A stretch of DNA of 64,000 nt from contig NC_016584.1 in the NCBI RefSeq assembly GCF_000235605.1, forward strand, positions 4,694,001 to 4,758,000, in the 5' to 3' direction. This DNA is from Desulfosporosinus orientis DSM 765 (lineage in GTDB: Bacteria > Bacillota > Desulfitobacteriia > Desulfitobacteriales > Desulfitobacteriaceae). Below, piece by piece: positions 8,112 to 16,661 of the stretch (position 1 is its first letter; each line of letters begins with the position of its first letter). The notes under the pieces are model-generated. The model was given only the letters and a program-made list of their open reading frames with translations, had not been told where the DNA came from and ran no database searches. Both the position numbers and the translations under genes were made by a program.

Positions 8112-9169
8112 AGCAATCCCTCCAAATCATCGGGCAAGGAGGCTATAAAATAAGCTAAAAGCTTCCCTGAGTTAAGAACATCATGCAAATCGAGAGTCTC
8201 CACAGAAGTGTGCATATAGCGCAAGGGAATGGATATCAAACCTGTAGGAACACCTGCCCGGCTTACTTGAATGGCCCAGGCATCTGTTCCTGAATGCCCC
8301 GGAATGGGCTCTATTTGAATGGGTATGCGATGCTCTTGAGCAGTTTCAGAAATCTGCCGGTAGATGGCGGGATGAATATTCGGCCCTAGGGCTACTGCCG
8401 GTCCTTTCCCTAGTTCAATCTTTACTTGCCCCTTTGTGTCTGGGGTACTTCCATGTGTAACGTCAATGGCTACCGCTAGATCCGGATTAAGGGTATAAGT
8501 ACTTGTCATGGCCCCCCGAATTCCCACCTCTTCTTGAGTTGTGGCCACGGCAATCACATCATGGGCATGGTGCAGCCGGGCAAGTTCTTCGAGACAAACC
8601 ATCATGACAACCACTCCGGATCGGTCGTCCAAAGATTTTCCCGCTAATAAATCATTAAGGAGGGGATAAACCTCTCGCCTGAGAGTAACCACATCCCCCA
8701 CTTGTATTAGTTCCTGTGCTTTTTCAGCAGAAAGCCCAACATCTATCACCAACTCCTCCATCTTAATTGCCTGTTCCAAGTCTTGACTATGGAGCAGATG
8801 AGGAGGCAGGGACCCGATAACCCCCGGAAAAGTCTGACGTCCGTGAACAAACACTTCTTGTGATATAAGAGTACGAGGATCCACTCCACCAACTGTTGCA
8901 AAATAGAGAAAACCCCTGGAATCAATCTTTTTAACCATCAGACCAATCTCATCCATATGGGCTGCCAGCATAATTTTTCCATTCACATTGATATTACCCT
9001 TTTTTAAGGCATAGACATTGCCAAATTTATCACTTTCCACCTCATCACTAATTCTTCCAAACTGTTCCTTGATTAAGGATGCAATAGAAGTCTCATGACC
9101 GGAGACCCCTGAACTTTCTGATAAATGAGTAAGAAATTCTCTCGCATTCTGAAGCAAAGAATTGCCCAA
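8102..9169 (-). CDS. M42 family aminopeptidase (first gene of cluster)
   Basis: This 355-residue cytoplasmic metallopeptidase carries the M42 motifs LAAHMDEIGLM (about 70-80), GKSLDDRSGV (about 184-193), TTQEEVGIRGA (about 217-227), VDVTHGSTPDTKG, HSGTDAWAIQ and MHTSVETLD. Its role is hydrolysis of short peptides to amino acids. It is the promoter-proximal member of three overlapping M42 genes. Three paralogues in one operon suggest mixed hetero-oligomers or complementary specificities, as is known for multi-M42 systems in other prokaryotes; that extension is inference. The downstream gene starts 10 bp before this one ends. Confidence 0.9.
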   Translation of the reverse strand: MGNSLLQNAREFLTHLSESSGVSGHETSIASLIKEQFGRISDEVESDKFGNVYALKKGNINVNGKIMLAAHMDEIGLMVKKIDSRGFLYFATVGGVDPRTLISQEVFVHGRQTFPGVIGSLPPHLLHSQDLEQAIKMEELVIDVGLSAEKAQELIQVGDVVTLRREVYPLLNDLLAGKSLDDRSGVVVMMVCLEELARLHHAHDVIAVATTQEEVGIRGAMTSTYTLNPDLAVAIDVTHGSTPDTKGQVKIELGKGPAVALGPNIHPAIYRQISETAQEHRIPIQIEPIPGHSGTDAWAIQVSRAGVPTGLISIPLRYMHTSVETLDLHDVLNSGKLLAYFIASLPDDLEGLLCY

Positions 9170-9421
9170 AAAGATTCACCTTCTCTCCATAAACAACATA
9201 TTTGTTGGTAAGTTATATATTACTTTTATTACTTCTCTATTGATTTCAGAATAACCTTTTTCTATCTTCCGCAGTTGAACACAGATAATTTTATTTATTC
9301 ATTTTTTTTAGAATTATGGAACTTTGTTTAAAAAGATCCATTGATTTTAAAATTGTTGTATAATTAGACTGTCAAATTTTGAAAGTAACTGCAATAATAA
9401 CTTTGGATTGAGGTTGGTTTT

Positions 9422-9733
9422 ATGAGTATTTTTGAAATTATCATGTTAATATGTTTTGGAGCCGCTTGGCCCCTTTCCATTTATAAGTCCTATACTTCCC
9501 GATCAACAGCCGGTAAAAGTGCCTTGTTCCTAGTGGTTATCCTCATTGGCTATGTCGCTGGGATCTTGCATAAAATTTTTAATCAGTACGATGCCGTAGT
9601 CTATTTATACTTTTTGAATTTCCTAATGGTATTAACGGATCTTCTGATTTATATCCGCAACAGTCACATGACTGCCACCCCTTCGCCGGGACATAAAGGA
9701 AATGTCTCCAGTTCGGCAGTATCTGCTAAATAA
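9422..9733 (+). CDS. Small PQ-loop/SemiSWEET-like membrane protein
   Basis: This 103-residue protein has three predicted TM helices. The motif AAWPLSIYKSYTSRSTAGKS (about 14-33) resembles the PQ-loop helix end seen in SemiSWEET-type half-transporters, with WP in place of PQ. Such proteins dimerise to form small-solute carriers. The substrate is unknown. The gene is monocistronic, starts at ATG after GAGGTTGG, and is closed by a strong terminator shared with the convergent alanine dehydrogenase. Confidence 0.6.
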   Translation: MSIFEIIMLICFGAAWPLSIYKSYTSRSTAGKSALFLVVILIGYVAGILHKIFNQYDAVVYLYFLNFLMVLTDLLIYIRNSHMTATPSPGHKGNVSSSAVSAK

Positions 9734-9736
9734 ACG

Positions 9737-9787
9737 AAGCCCCCTTCCGCATCCTTGATGTGTTTGGCGTCGGAAAGGGGGCCTTTT
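9737..9787 (+). terminator. Bidirectional intrinsic terminator
   Basis: A GC-rich stem (GCCCCCTTCCG with CGGAAAGGGGGC, one bulge) is followed by CCTTTTGTT on the plus strand and preceded by T-rich complement. It lies between the convergent PQ-loop and alanine dehydrogenase genes. Confidence 0.8.
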
Positions 9788-9807
9788 GTTAGTTTTATTC
9801 CTGATGA

Positions 9808-10926
9808 TTAGGCTAAAATTTCTGTTACAGGTGTATAGGGAAGATTCTGATCATCGGCAACAGCCTTAAAGGTTACTTTTCCGTCATAGACATTGAGTCC
9901 GCATGCTAAGCCTGGGTCATCGATAAGTGCTTGCCGCCAGCCTTTATTGGCAATTTTCAAGGCATAAGGCAAGGTGGCATTCGTTAATGCAAACGTTGAA
10001 GTACGTGACACCGAGCCAGGCATATTAGCTACAGAATAATGTACAACACCATATTTAATGTAGGTAGGTTCACTATGGGTTGTAACTCGATCAATGGTCT
10101 CAATGGAACCGCCTTGATCGATGGCAACATCCACAATCACAGAACCCATTTCCATGGATTTAACCATTTCTTCACTCACTAGTTTCGGCGCCTTAGCACC
10201 CGGGATAAGAACGGCTCCAATTAAAAGGTCAGCTTTTTCTACCCACTTGGCGATATTGTAGCTATTGGACATCACAGTCATAACTCTCCCGCCGAATATA
10301 TCATCCAGGTAGGCAAGACGGTCGCTGGAACTATCAATGATGGTTACCCTGGCGCCCATGCCGATAGCCATTTTCGCCGCATTCGTTCCAACAATACCCC
10401 CGCCGATGATAACCACTTGAGCTGATTCGACGCCAGGGACGCCGCCCAAGAGGATCCCTTTCCCGCTCCATGGTTTTTCCAGCATTTGGGCGCCAATTTA
10501 CGCTGCCATACGACCGGCCACCTCGCTCATAGGGGACAAAAGGGGTAAGGTATTATTTCTTCCAACAATGGTTTCATAGGCAATACCGACAACCTTCTTT
10601 TCCAGCAAGGCCTTGGTAAGAGCAGGTTCCGGTGCTAAATGCAGATATGTGAAAAGAATTTGCCCTTCATGGAATAAATCGTATTCCTCTGCTAAGGGTT
10701 CTTTTACTTTTATAATCATTTCCGATCGATCAAATAAAGTTTTCTTGTCGTCAATAATGCTTGCCCCTACTTTAGCATAACTTTCATCGGAAAAGCCGCT
10801 GCCTAAACCTGCGTTGCGCTCAATCAGTACGGTATGCCCGTTTCGGCTCAGATCTGCCGCTCCGGCAGGAGTAAGTCCTACCCGATTTTCATTATTTTTA
10901 ATTTCTTTTGCTACCCCGATGATCAT
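9808..10926 (-). pseudogene. ald: Alanine dehydrogenase interrupted by an in-frame TAA
   Basis: The frame covers a full-length 372-residue Ald but has a TAA (10498-10500) as codon 143. The N-terminal part ends [16 protein letters not shown], and the same frame resumes [19 protein letters not shown]. Ald proteins normally have Gln at this point (MAAQIGA), so a single CAA to TAA change accounts for it. The NAD-binding glycines ([16 protein letters not shown]) and the N-terminal substrate-binding residues ([14 protein letters not shown]) are intact. The enzyme interconverts L-alanine and pyruvate plus ammonia with NAD. A sigma-54 promoter and a TyrR-like activator gene lie just upstream, which argues that it was a regulated, working gene until recently, or that the stop is a sequence error. 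Confidence 0.9.
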
Positions 10927-10995
10927 ATTTAACCCATCCCCTTTAATTTTTTTAACTTAACTGTAATGCAAATTTCATCTGCACTCTTTTGCTTT

Positions 10996-11011
10996 TGCAA
11001 AATGTATGCCA
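10996..11011 (-). promoter_or_regulatory. Sigma-54 promoter for ald
   Basis: On the minus strand the sequence TGGCATACATTTTGCA matches TGGCAC-N5-TTGCA with one mismatch, and the invariant GG and GC are exactly 10 nt apart. It lies about 70 bp upstream of the ald ATG. The gene immediately upstream encodes a sigma-54-dependent activator, which makes a chance match unlikely. Confidence 0.8.
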
Positions 11012-11061
11012 TTCTCAGACCCTTATTTCATCCTTAATCCTAGAGGAGTCTTAGGCTAAAG

Positions 11062-11079
11062 TGTAAACTTATGTTTCCA
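11062..11079 (-). promoter_or_regulatory. Candidate activator site (TyrR-box-like)
   Basis: TGTAAA-N6-TTTCCA differs by one base from the known TyrR box TGTAAA-N6-TTTACA. It lies about 50-70 bp upstream of the ald sigma-54 promoter, a usual position for an enhancer-binding protein. The link to the adjacent TyrR-like regulator is inferred. Confidence 0.5.
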
Positions 11080-11192
11080 ATATAATTTCCACTGGCATAG
11101 AATGTTTCCAAAACTTTTTCAGAGTATCCAGCCATGCCGCTACCGCAGCACCATCAGATGATGGAATAAAGATTTTTAGAGTAAGTAATAAC

Positions 11193-11234
11193 AAGGCAAG
11201 CAGCGTCTCTCATAATAGAGATGCTGCTTGCCTT
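11193..11234 (-). terminator. Terminator after the sigma-54 activator gene
   Basis: A stem of about 18 bp (AAGGCAAGCAGC... with ...GCTGCTTGCCTT, loop CATAAT) lies 24 bp past the activator stop and is followed on the minus strand by TGTTATTACTT. It separates the activator transcript from the ald promoter. Confidence 0.7.
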
Positions 11235-11257
11235 TGGACTTTGTAACCCCTTTAATT

Positions 11258-12886
11258 TCATAGTGGTAATTCATATTTACGCATTTTTTTTAGTACGGCG
11301 GTGTGGGATAACCCCAGTACTGCACCCATGCGTCGGGAAGACCGAAAACGCTGATAGGTCTGCTGTAAAATTATTCGTTCCACTTCACCCAGACGTTCCT
11401 CTAATGTCTGATAGGTTTCAAACTGCACTAATGTCGGCAAGTCTATGGATCCGGATGGTCCACTTAAAAAAATGTGTTCTGAGCGTACTTCTTCGCCGTC
11501 AACCAGATTGACGGCCCGTTCTATAATGTTTTTCAATTCCCGCACATTCCCTGGCCAGTTATAACTTTCTAACCGCTGCAAGGCCGATGGAGAAAAACCT
11601 TTTAGCGGACGCTGTAATTTTTCAGCATACCTTTTTAAAAAAAGGTTACTGAGGAGTCTTATGTCTTCAAATCGTTCCCGAAGAGGCGGTATCTGTAAAG
11701 GGATGACATTCAGCCGGTAAAATAAATCTTCTCGAAAGGTTTTTTCTGCCACCATTTTTTCCAAACTGCGATTCGTCGCGGCAATAATCCGGACATCGAT
11801 GGCTACTTCTTTGTTACTGCCTACCCGCCGCACGCGTTGTTCCTGCAGTACCCTCAGCAGTTTAACTTGTAAATGTGCGGATACATCTCCCACTTCATCA
11901 AGAAACAAGGTCCCGCCGTTGGCTAATTCAAACAGACCGGGTTTGCCTCCTTTTACCGCTCCGGTAAAAGCGCCTTCTGCATACCCGAACAACTCACTTT
12001 CCAGTAAGGTGTCCGGGATGGCTGCACAGTTGATGGGTACAAAAGCGGCATTGGCTCTTCCCGAAGCACTATGCAGGGCTCTGGCAAATAATTCTTTGCC
12101 CGTTCCCGTTTCACCGTTAATGAGGATCGTGGAATCGCTGGTCGCATAGCGTCGCGCTTGCCCCACGACTTTTTCCATGACCGGACTGATAAAAGGAATA
12201 TCCGCAAAGGTCATAGGCAAAGACGTTGTCATGTTGCGCATTAGATTTCTTACCTCGCGAGTATCCCGAATGACAGCAATCACGCCCACCACATCACCGC
12301 TGTTATTCCTAAGGGGTATAGTATTAACAACACAATACCCTTGGTCTGAGGTAATGAATACCTCCCTATTGGTATGTTGACATCCCGTTTCCAGAGTTTC
12401 TCGTATCAGCAAATGTTTGATAAGCCCTGGATCTAAAGGCTGTCCCTGGGCTTGCTGAGCCGACAATCTGAGAATACGAACCGCCGCCGGATTGCACTGG
12501 GTAATAATGCCATCCTGATTAACCACTAAGATGCCATCCTGGACAGAGGATACGATGGCATCAAGTTGATCAGCTCGACCTTTTGAAGGCATGAAGGGAA
12601 TTTCTACGATTGTCTGCACGCCACTGATGCCGCTTAATTCTTCAATGATTTCTAACCGTTGGTCCTGGTTAACATTTTGGCACTCCAGAAACACCGTGCC
12701 TTCTTCAACCTCCATGGAACGAATGCTAGTACCACGTTTCGACAAAATAGATGAAATGTCATGAACAATCCCGATACGGTCAATATATGGAATACGCAAG
12801 CGTAAGTACACTTCTTGCACCCTCTCCTCTAATTGTTGCAAAATGATGGCTCCACTTTTGAGCAACTTTGAAAACAAGGTTTCCAA
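11258..12886 (-). CDS. Sigma-54-dependent TyrR-like transcriptional activator (ACT-PAS-AAA-HTH)
   Basis: Of 542 residues, about 25-95 look like an ACT domain (YIDRIGIVHDISSILSKRG) and about 105-215 a PAS domain (GILVVNQDGIITQCNPAAVR). An AAA+ domain follows with Walker A GETGTGKE, the sigma-54-contacting loop GAFTGA, Walker B GGTLFLDEVGD and the WPGNVRELKN box. A short C-terminal helix-turn-helix (MGAVLGLSHTAVLKKMRKY) resembles TyrR. The ACT domain suggests an amino-acid effector. The probable target is ald, just downstream, which has a sigma-54 promoter and a TyrR-box-like site. The start is uncertain: the TTG at 12886 gives the longest form, and a TTG at 12841 after GTGGAG is also possible. 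Confidence 0.9.
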   Translation of the reverse strand: METLFSKLLKSGAIILQQLEERVQEVYLRLRIPYIDRIGIVHDISSILSKRGTSIRSMEVEEGTVFLECQNVNQDQRLEIIEELSGISGVQTIVEIPFMPSKGRADQLDAIVSSVQDGILVVNQDGIITQCNPAAVRILRLSAQQAQGQPLDPGLIKHLLIRETLETGCQHTNREVFITSDQGYCVVNTIPLRNNSGDVVGVIAVIRDTREVRNLMRNMTTSLPMTFADIPFISPVMEKVVGQARRYATSDSTILINGETGTGKELFARALHSASGRANAAFVPINCAAIPDTLLESELFGYAEGAFTGAVKGGKPGLFELANGGTLFLDEVGDVSAHLQVKLLRVLQEQRVRRVGSNKEVAIDVRIIAATNRSLEKMVAEKTFREDLFYRLNVIPLQIPPLRERFEDIRLLSNLFLKRYAEKLQRPLKGFSPSALQRLESYNWPGNVRELKNIIERAVNLVDGEEVRSEHIFLSGPSGSIDLPTLVQFETYQTLEERLGEVERIILQQTYQRFRSSRRMGAVLGLSHTAVLKKMRKYELPL

Positions 12887-13060
12887 GAGATTTATTCTCC
12901 AAATAGCCTCTAGAACCCTTCAAAACGAAAATGCGGAATCATTGATCACTTGTCGGCATTCACTTACAATATTGATAATAATATACTACAAGGTAACCAC
13001 CTTATGTCCCTACGAAGCATTTTTATATTTGTTAAGTTAGTCCACAGGAGGATATGTGTT

Positions 13061-14407
13061 TTGTTAGAGCAACTATTAGCTTTTGTAGAACAAGAAATGT
13101 TAATTTCTACAACTCAAATTCTAACAATTTCTTTAAGTTTTCAAGAGCATATGACTAAGGGCTTAAGCGGGCTTGCAAGCTCCCTTAAGATGTTTCCTTC
13201 TTACCTTGGAGCTCCCAGCGGCGGCGAAACTGGGACCTTTCTGGCTTTTGATTTTGGCGGTTCCAATGTTCGTGCTGCCCTCGTTGATCTTAAAGGAGAA
13301 GGAAATTATCTAGAATTCTATCGACAATCCCGACCTTTAGCCAATCCTGAAACTGGGTACGATTACCGTGACGAAGCTGTGACAGCTGCTGAGTTGTTTG
13401 ATTTTCTGGCGGGAATCATTCAGGAAGTGCTCAATAAGGCACCTGTTCGCCCTACTCACTGTTCCCTTCTAACTGGACCACTGCCTTTAGGGTTTGCCTT
13501 CTCCTTCCCCTACCGCCAACAGAGAATAGGAGAAGGGGTGCTCCTCCATTGGGACAAAGAAGTTAAAACCTCCGGTGTTGCCGGGAAAGACGTAGGTTGT
13601 TTACTTAATGATGCCCTTTCCCGCTGCGGGCTTGATCAAGATGTAAAGCCCACTGCGATTATTAATGACACTGTGGCCACTTACCTGACTGCAGCTTATG
13701 GAGATCCTGGCATCGAGATTGCTTCGATTATCGGAACTGGGCACAACTCCTGCTACTTAGAACCAAGGGTACCCAACTTTGAGTCTCCTATCCTTATCAA
13801 CACAGAATCTGGCAATTTCTCTGCTGCTCCAACTACTTTCTATGATTTAATTCTTGACCAGCAAAGCGAAAACCCTGGGGAACAATTGTTTGAAAAAAAG
13901 CTCTCAGGCAAATATCTGGGAGAGCTTTTGCGCATAATCGTCCTTGATTTTTCCCAGCGGGGGGTACTTAAGCTTATGCTCCCTCCTCGTTGGCACACTC
14001 CCTACGACGTAAACGGCAAAGATTTGGCTTTAATCCTTACTGAGAAGGCTGATCTGGATCTTAACTCCAGCATTAGGTCAGGATCTGAGGGCCTCATTCT
14101 CCAGCGGATCGCTCATTTGCTTACAAAACGCTCAGCTCGGCTGGCAGCGGCCAGTTTTATAGGGATTGTCCAACATCTTGACCCATATTTTGAGAATCCT
14201 CACACTATCGCCGTCGATGGATCACTATATGAAAAAATGCCCGGCTATGCCCAGGAGATAAGGGCTGCTCTAAATGACGGATTAGGAACAAAGAGCGATT
14301 TAATCAAAGTCCGATTATCCTCCGGCAGCTCACTAACGGGGGCGGCTATTGCTGCGGCCTTGGTAAGCCTCAATGCCAATAACAGCACCAGAGTTCCACA
14401 ACGTTAA
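13061..14407 (+). CDS. Eukaryote-type hexokinase
   Basis: The 448-residue protein carries the hexokinase fold signatures of yeast and animal enzymes, not of bacterial ROK glucokinases. These are the phosphate-1 loop FLAFDFGGSNVRAAL (about 59-73), FAFSFPYRQ, the substrate loop LLHWDKEVKTSGVAGKDV, INDTVATYLTAAY with the catalytic Asp, IIGTGHNSCYLE, INTESGNFS, and the adenosine segment IAVDGSLYEKMPGY. It should phosphorylate hexoses with ATP in the cytoplasm. I start it at TTG 13061 because AGGAGG lies 9 nt before; the same frame stays open 37 codons further upstream without a ribosome binding site. It is monocistronic and divergent from the sigma-54 activator. Confidence 0.88.
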   Translation: MLEQLLAFVEQEMLISTTQILTISLSFQEHMTKGLSGLASSLKMFPSYLGAPSGGETGTFLAFDFGGSNVRAALVDLKGEGNYLEFYRQSRPLANPETGYDYRDEAVTAAELFDFLAGIIQEVLNKAPVRPTHCSLLTGPLPLGFAFSFPYRQQRIGEGVLLHWDKEVKTSGVAGKDVGCLLNDALSRCGLDQDVKPTAIINDTVATYLTAAYGDPGIEIASIIGTGHNSCYLEPRVPNFESPILINTESGNFSAAPTTFYDLILDQQSENPGEQLFEKKLSGKYLGELLRIIVLDFSQRGVLKLMLPPRWHTPYDVNGKDLALILTEKADLDLNSSIRSGSEGLILQRIAHLLTKRSARLAAASFIGIVQHLDPYFENPHTIAVDGSLYEKMPGYAQEIRAALNDGLGTKSDLIKVRLSSGSSLTGAAIAAALVSLNANNSTRVPQR

Positions 14408-14435
14408 CTTATCCTATGAATCCACCGCTATTTTA

Positions 14436-14480
14436 GCAAGAAGACTCAGCCTTTTTCAATTGGCTGAGTCTTCTGCTGCT
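14436..14480 (+). terminator. Terminator after hexokinase
   Basis: A stem GAAGACTCAGCC/GGCTGAGTCTTC, extended by AGCA/TGCT, has a T-rich loop. It lies about 30 bp past the hexokinase stop. The downstream T-tract is weak. Confidence 0.65.
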
Positions 14481-14628
14481 TATCCACTGATTTTTGCCCG
14501 CAACTTATTTATCAATTTCTTAACCAAACTATAATATTGTTTTTACACATAAAATATATAATGATTAAATGGAAATAACAAATGTACTAAGAACTCTTGA
14601 TGATCGTTCATTTGAAAGGAGATTACTA

Positions 14629-15102
14629 ATGTACAGTCTGACATACGGTGAAGTTTCTTTTCAAGAAATGGTTTCGATTATAAAGGCTTATGCTGTTCAA
14701 GATCAAGATCTGGAATACGTTATCGCCGTGGGAACAGACAGCCAAAATTCTGACTTTACAAAAGTACCTGTCACTGTAGGTATTCATAGAATAATTAACA
14801 AGGTGGGCAAAGGCGGAATTTATTTTTACGAAATTAAAAAGATAAAAAAAATCAATAACATTAGGCAAAAAATATTTTATGAGACGAATTTAAGCATTGA
14901 GCTAGCTCTTAAATTGAATCATACCTTTGAAGAAAGCAATATCCCCCACGAAATCCAAGTCCATGTTGACGTCGGTTATAATGGTCCTACTTCTCAGTAT
15001 GTTTCAGAGATTAAAGGCTGGGTTAAAGCTTGCGGATTTCAATGTATAATCAAACCGGATTCTTACATGGCTTCCAGCGTTGCCAACAGGTTATCAAAAT
15101 AA
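14629..15102 (+). CDS. YkuK-like protein (DUF458, RNase H-like fold)
   Basis: This 157-residue soluble protein resembles Bacillus YkuK (DUF458), whose members are predicted to have an RNase H-like fold. Acidic strand ends typical of that fold are visible: VIAVGTDSQNS near residue 33 and IQVHVDVGYNGP near 128. The cellular role is not established. The ATG at 14629 is chosen because GAAAGGAG lies 8 nt before it; an ATG 20 codons upstream in the same frame has no ribosome binding site. No obvious operon partner. Confidence 0.75.
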   Translation: MYSLTYGEVSFQEMVSIIKAYAVQDQDLEYVIAVGTDSQNSDFTKVPVTVGIHRIINKVGKGGIYFYEIKKIKKINNIRQKIFYETNLSIELALKLNHTFEESNIPHEIQVHVDVGYNGPTSQYVSEIKGWVKACGFQCIIKPDSYMASSVANRLSK

Positions 15103-15160
15103 ATTTTTTGATAACCTGATGGCTTTAGCTTTCCGTTAGCCAAAAATGCATCCTGGACCC

Positions 15161-15808
15161 TTACTTTTGTTCTCTCGCCTTACGATAGCTGATGATATCA
15201 TCCACCGTAACGACAGGCATTTCATTTTTTTCGGCAAAGGCCACAATTTCAGGCAGGCGCGCCATAGTACCGTCAGGGTTAGTTAGTTCACATAATACAC
15301 CATAGGGTTTTAATCCGGCAAGCTTCATTAAATCCACATTTGCTTCTGTGTGCCCGGGCCGCTCCAGCACTCCTAATGGCTTAGCCTTTAATGGAAACAT
15401 ATGTCCCGGACGACGAAGATCCTCCGGACGCGCTTTATCGGCAATCGCCGCTTTCACGGTGGTGACCCGGTCAGCAGCCGACACACCCGTCGTAACCCCT
15501 ATCGCAGCTTCGATAGAAACTGTAAAGGGAGTTTGATAACTGCTTGTGTTGTTTTCCACCATCATGGGTAATCCTAACTCTTGGACCTTTTCCTCAGGCA
15601 GACACAGGCAAACGATTCCACTGCCTTCTCGAATTAACATAGCCATTTGTTCGATAGTTAAGTACTGAGCCGCGAAAAAAATATCTCCTTCATTTTCCCT
15701 TTGTTCATCATCTGTTACCAAGACTCCGCGACCACGACGTAATGAGTCAAGGGCTTTTTCTACTCTCTCAAATGGGGTTCCGAAACGTTTTAATAAAGTC
15801 TGATTCAA
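15161..15808 (-). CDS. ribB: 3,4-dihydroxy-2-butanone-4-phosphate synthase
   Basis: The 215-residue enzyme converts ribulose 5-phosphate to formate and the four-carbon precursor of riboflavin. Signature segments are [19 protein letters not shown] (about 29-47), [16 protein letters not shown] (about 134-141) and [16 protein letters not shown], with the expected acidic and His metal and substrate ligands. It is the stand-alone RibB form, with no GTP cyclohydrolase II domain fused, and no other rib gene is adjacent. An FMN riboswitch lies in its 5' leader, so expression should fall when FMN is plentiful. The ribosome binding site is AGGAGGCG. Confidence 0.95.
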   Translation of the reverse strand: MNQTLLKRFGTPFERVEKALDSLRRGRGVLVTDDEQRENEGDIFFAAQYLTIEQMAMLIREGSGIVCLCLPEEKVQELGLPMMVENNTSSYQTPFTVSIEAAIGVTTGVSAADRVTTVKAAIADKARPEDLRRPGHMFPLKAKPLGVLERPGHTEANVDLMKLAGLKPYGVLCELTNPDGTMARLPEIVAFAEKNEMPVVTVDDIISYRKAREQK

Positions 15809-15870
15809 AGTAATACGCCTCCTAATTTTAGTCGACTTACTCGAATCAGGGCATAAAGAAGACTCCCTTA

Positions 15871-16010
15871 TCCTCTTCCATCCGGACTATACCGTCGGCA
15901 CTGGCCTTGCACCAGTTCTGCTGACCTCTTCGGCAAGAAGAGCGCTCGCGGGCTCCCTAGAAATAACTAGGATACCGCCGGTGGGGAATCTAACCCCGCC
16001 CTGAGAATAA
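15871..16010 (-). promoter_or_regulatory. FMN riboswitch (RFN element) upstream of ribB
   Basis: On the minus strand the element opens with CTCAGGGCGGGGTTAGATTC, continues with CCCCACCGGCGGTA and AGCCCGCGAGCG, and closes with GACGGTATAGTCCGGATGG and AAGAGGATAAG. These are the conserved blocks of the RFN aptamer in the correct order. No clear U-tract terminator separates it from the ribB ribosome binding site, so control of translation initiation looks more likely than attenuation. Confidence 0.95.
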
Positions 16011-16098
16011 GTCATTTATTTACAAGTATACTCTTAGCAGGTGGTTTGTCCAGCCTTAACTTCTCTTAGTGTGAAAAACAGTTCAGTCTCCTATCCCG

Positions 16099-16491
16099 TT
16101 ACTTTTTGCCTGAAACTGTCTTATAAGGCCAGCGGTTAAGACCGCCAAGGTTAAAAATATTGGTAAAACCCTGCCTAAGCAATATTCTGACAGCCGCTCT
16201 GCTGCGATTTCCACTTCTGCAATAGACGAAAATCGTAGCTTCTTTGTCCCGAAGCTTGCTGCCGGCTTCTTTAGCTAAAGTATTTAGAGGAATTAAGGTA
16301 CTTTTAGGAATGTGTTTCTCAAAATACTCCCCCGGTGTGCGAACATCCAGTACAATAATTCCCTTTTCAGTTTCTAAGCGTTTCTTTGCCTCAGCAGGTT
16401 CAATTCTGTTTTTGTCGATTCCGCCTCTCTGATAGAACCATAATAAAAGGATACCGGTAATAAAAACAGTGATTGACAGTGTATGGTTCAT
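16099..16491 (-). CDS. Membrane-anchored rhodanese-domain protein
   Basis: The 130-residue protein has one N-terminal TM helix (about 5-20) and then a single rhodanese domain. IIVLDVRTPGEYFEKHIP is the family's first signature and VYCRSGNRS the active-site loop with the catalytic Cys. Rhodaneses carry sulfane sulfur as a persulfide, and the anchor would place this one at the membrane, probably facing out. I start it at 16491 because GGGGGAGGGG precedes this ATG; a longer frame with 19 more residues is open but has no good site. No terminator separates it from the downstream FMN riboswitch, so read-through toward ribB is possible. Confidence 0.85.
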   Translation of the reverse strand: MNHTLSITVFITGILLLWFYQRGGIDKNRIEPAEAKKRLETEKGIIVLDVRTPGEYFEKHIPKSTLIPLNTLAKEAGSKLRDKEATIFVYCRSGNRSRAAVRILLRQGFTNIFNLGGLNRWPYKTVSGKK

Positions 16492-16590
16492 TCTTAATAC
16501 CCCTCCCCCGTATATAGGAATTGTAAGACTTGTTTTATTGTTTGTCAATGACTATTATCAGGAAACTCTTCCTTCCTCCTATTTAATCAC

Positions 16591-16626
16591 AAGGAGCGAC
16601 CCCCAGTTTCTATGGGGTCGCTCCTT
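16591..16626 (-). terminator. Terminator after the DUF2680 gene
   Basis: A 13-bp perfect GC-rich stem (AAGGAGCGACCCC with its complement, 10-nt loop) lies 35 bp past the DUF2680-like gene on the minus strand, with TTGTGATT following. Confidence 0.7.
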
Positions 16627-16661
16627 ATAGTGCATCCGACATGGATTAGAAGTGAATGAGT

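Noticed and set aside
12950-13060. Longer hexokinase N-terminus (37 extra residues)
   Set aside because: The extension has no ribosome binding site, reads as non-hexokinase sequence and covers the likely promoter. The TTG at 13061 has AGGAGG at the right distance.
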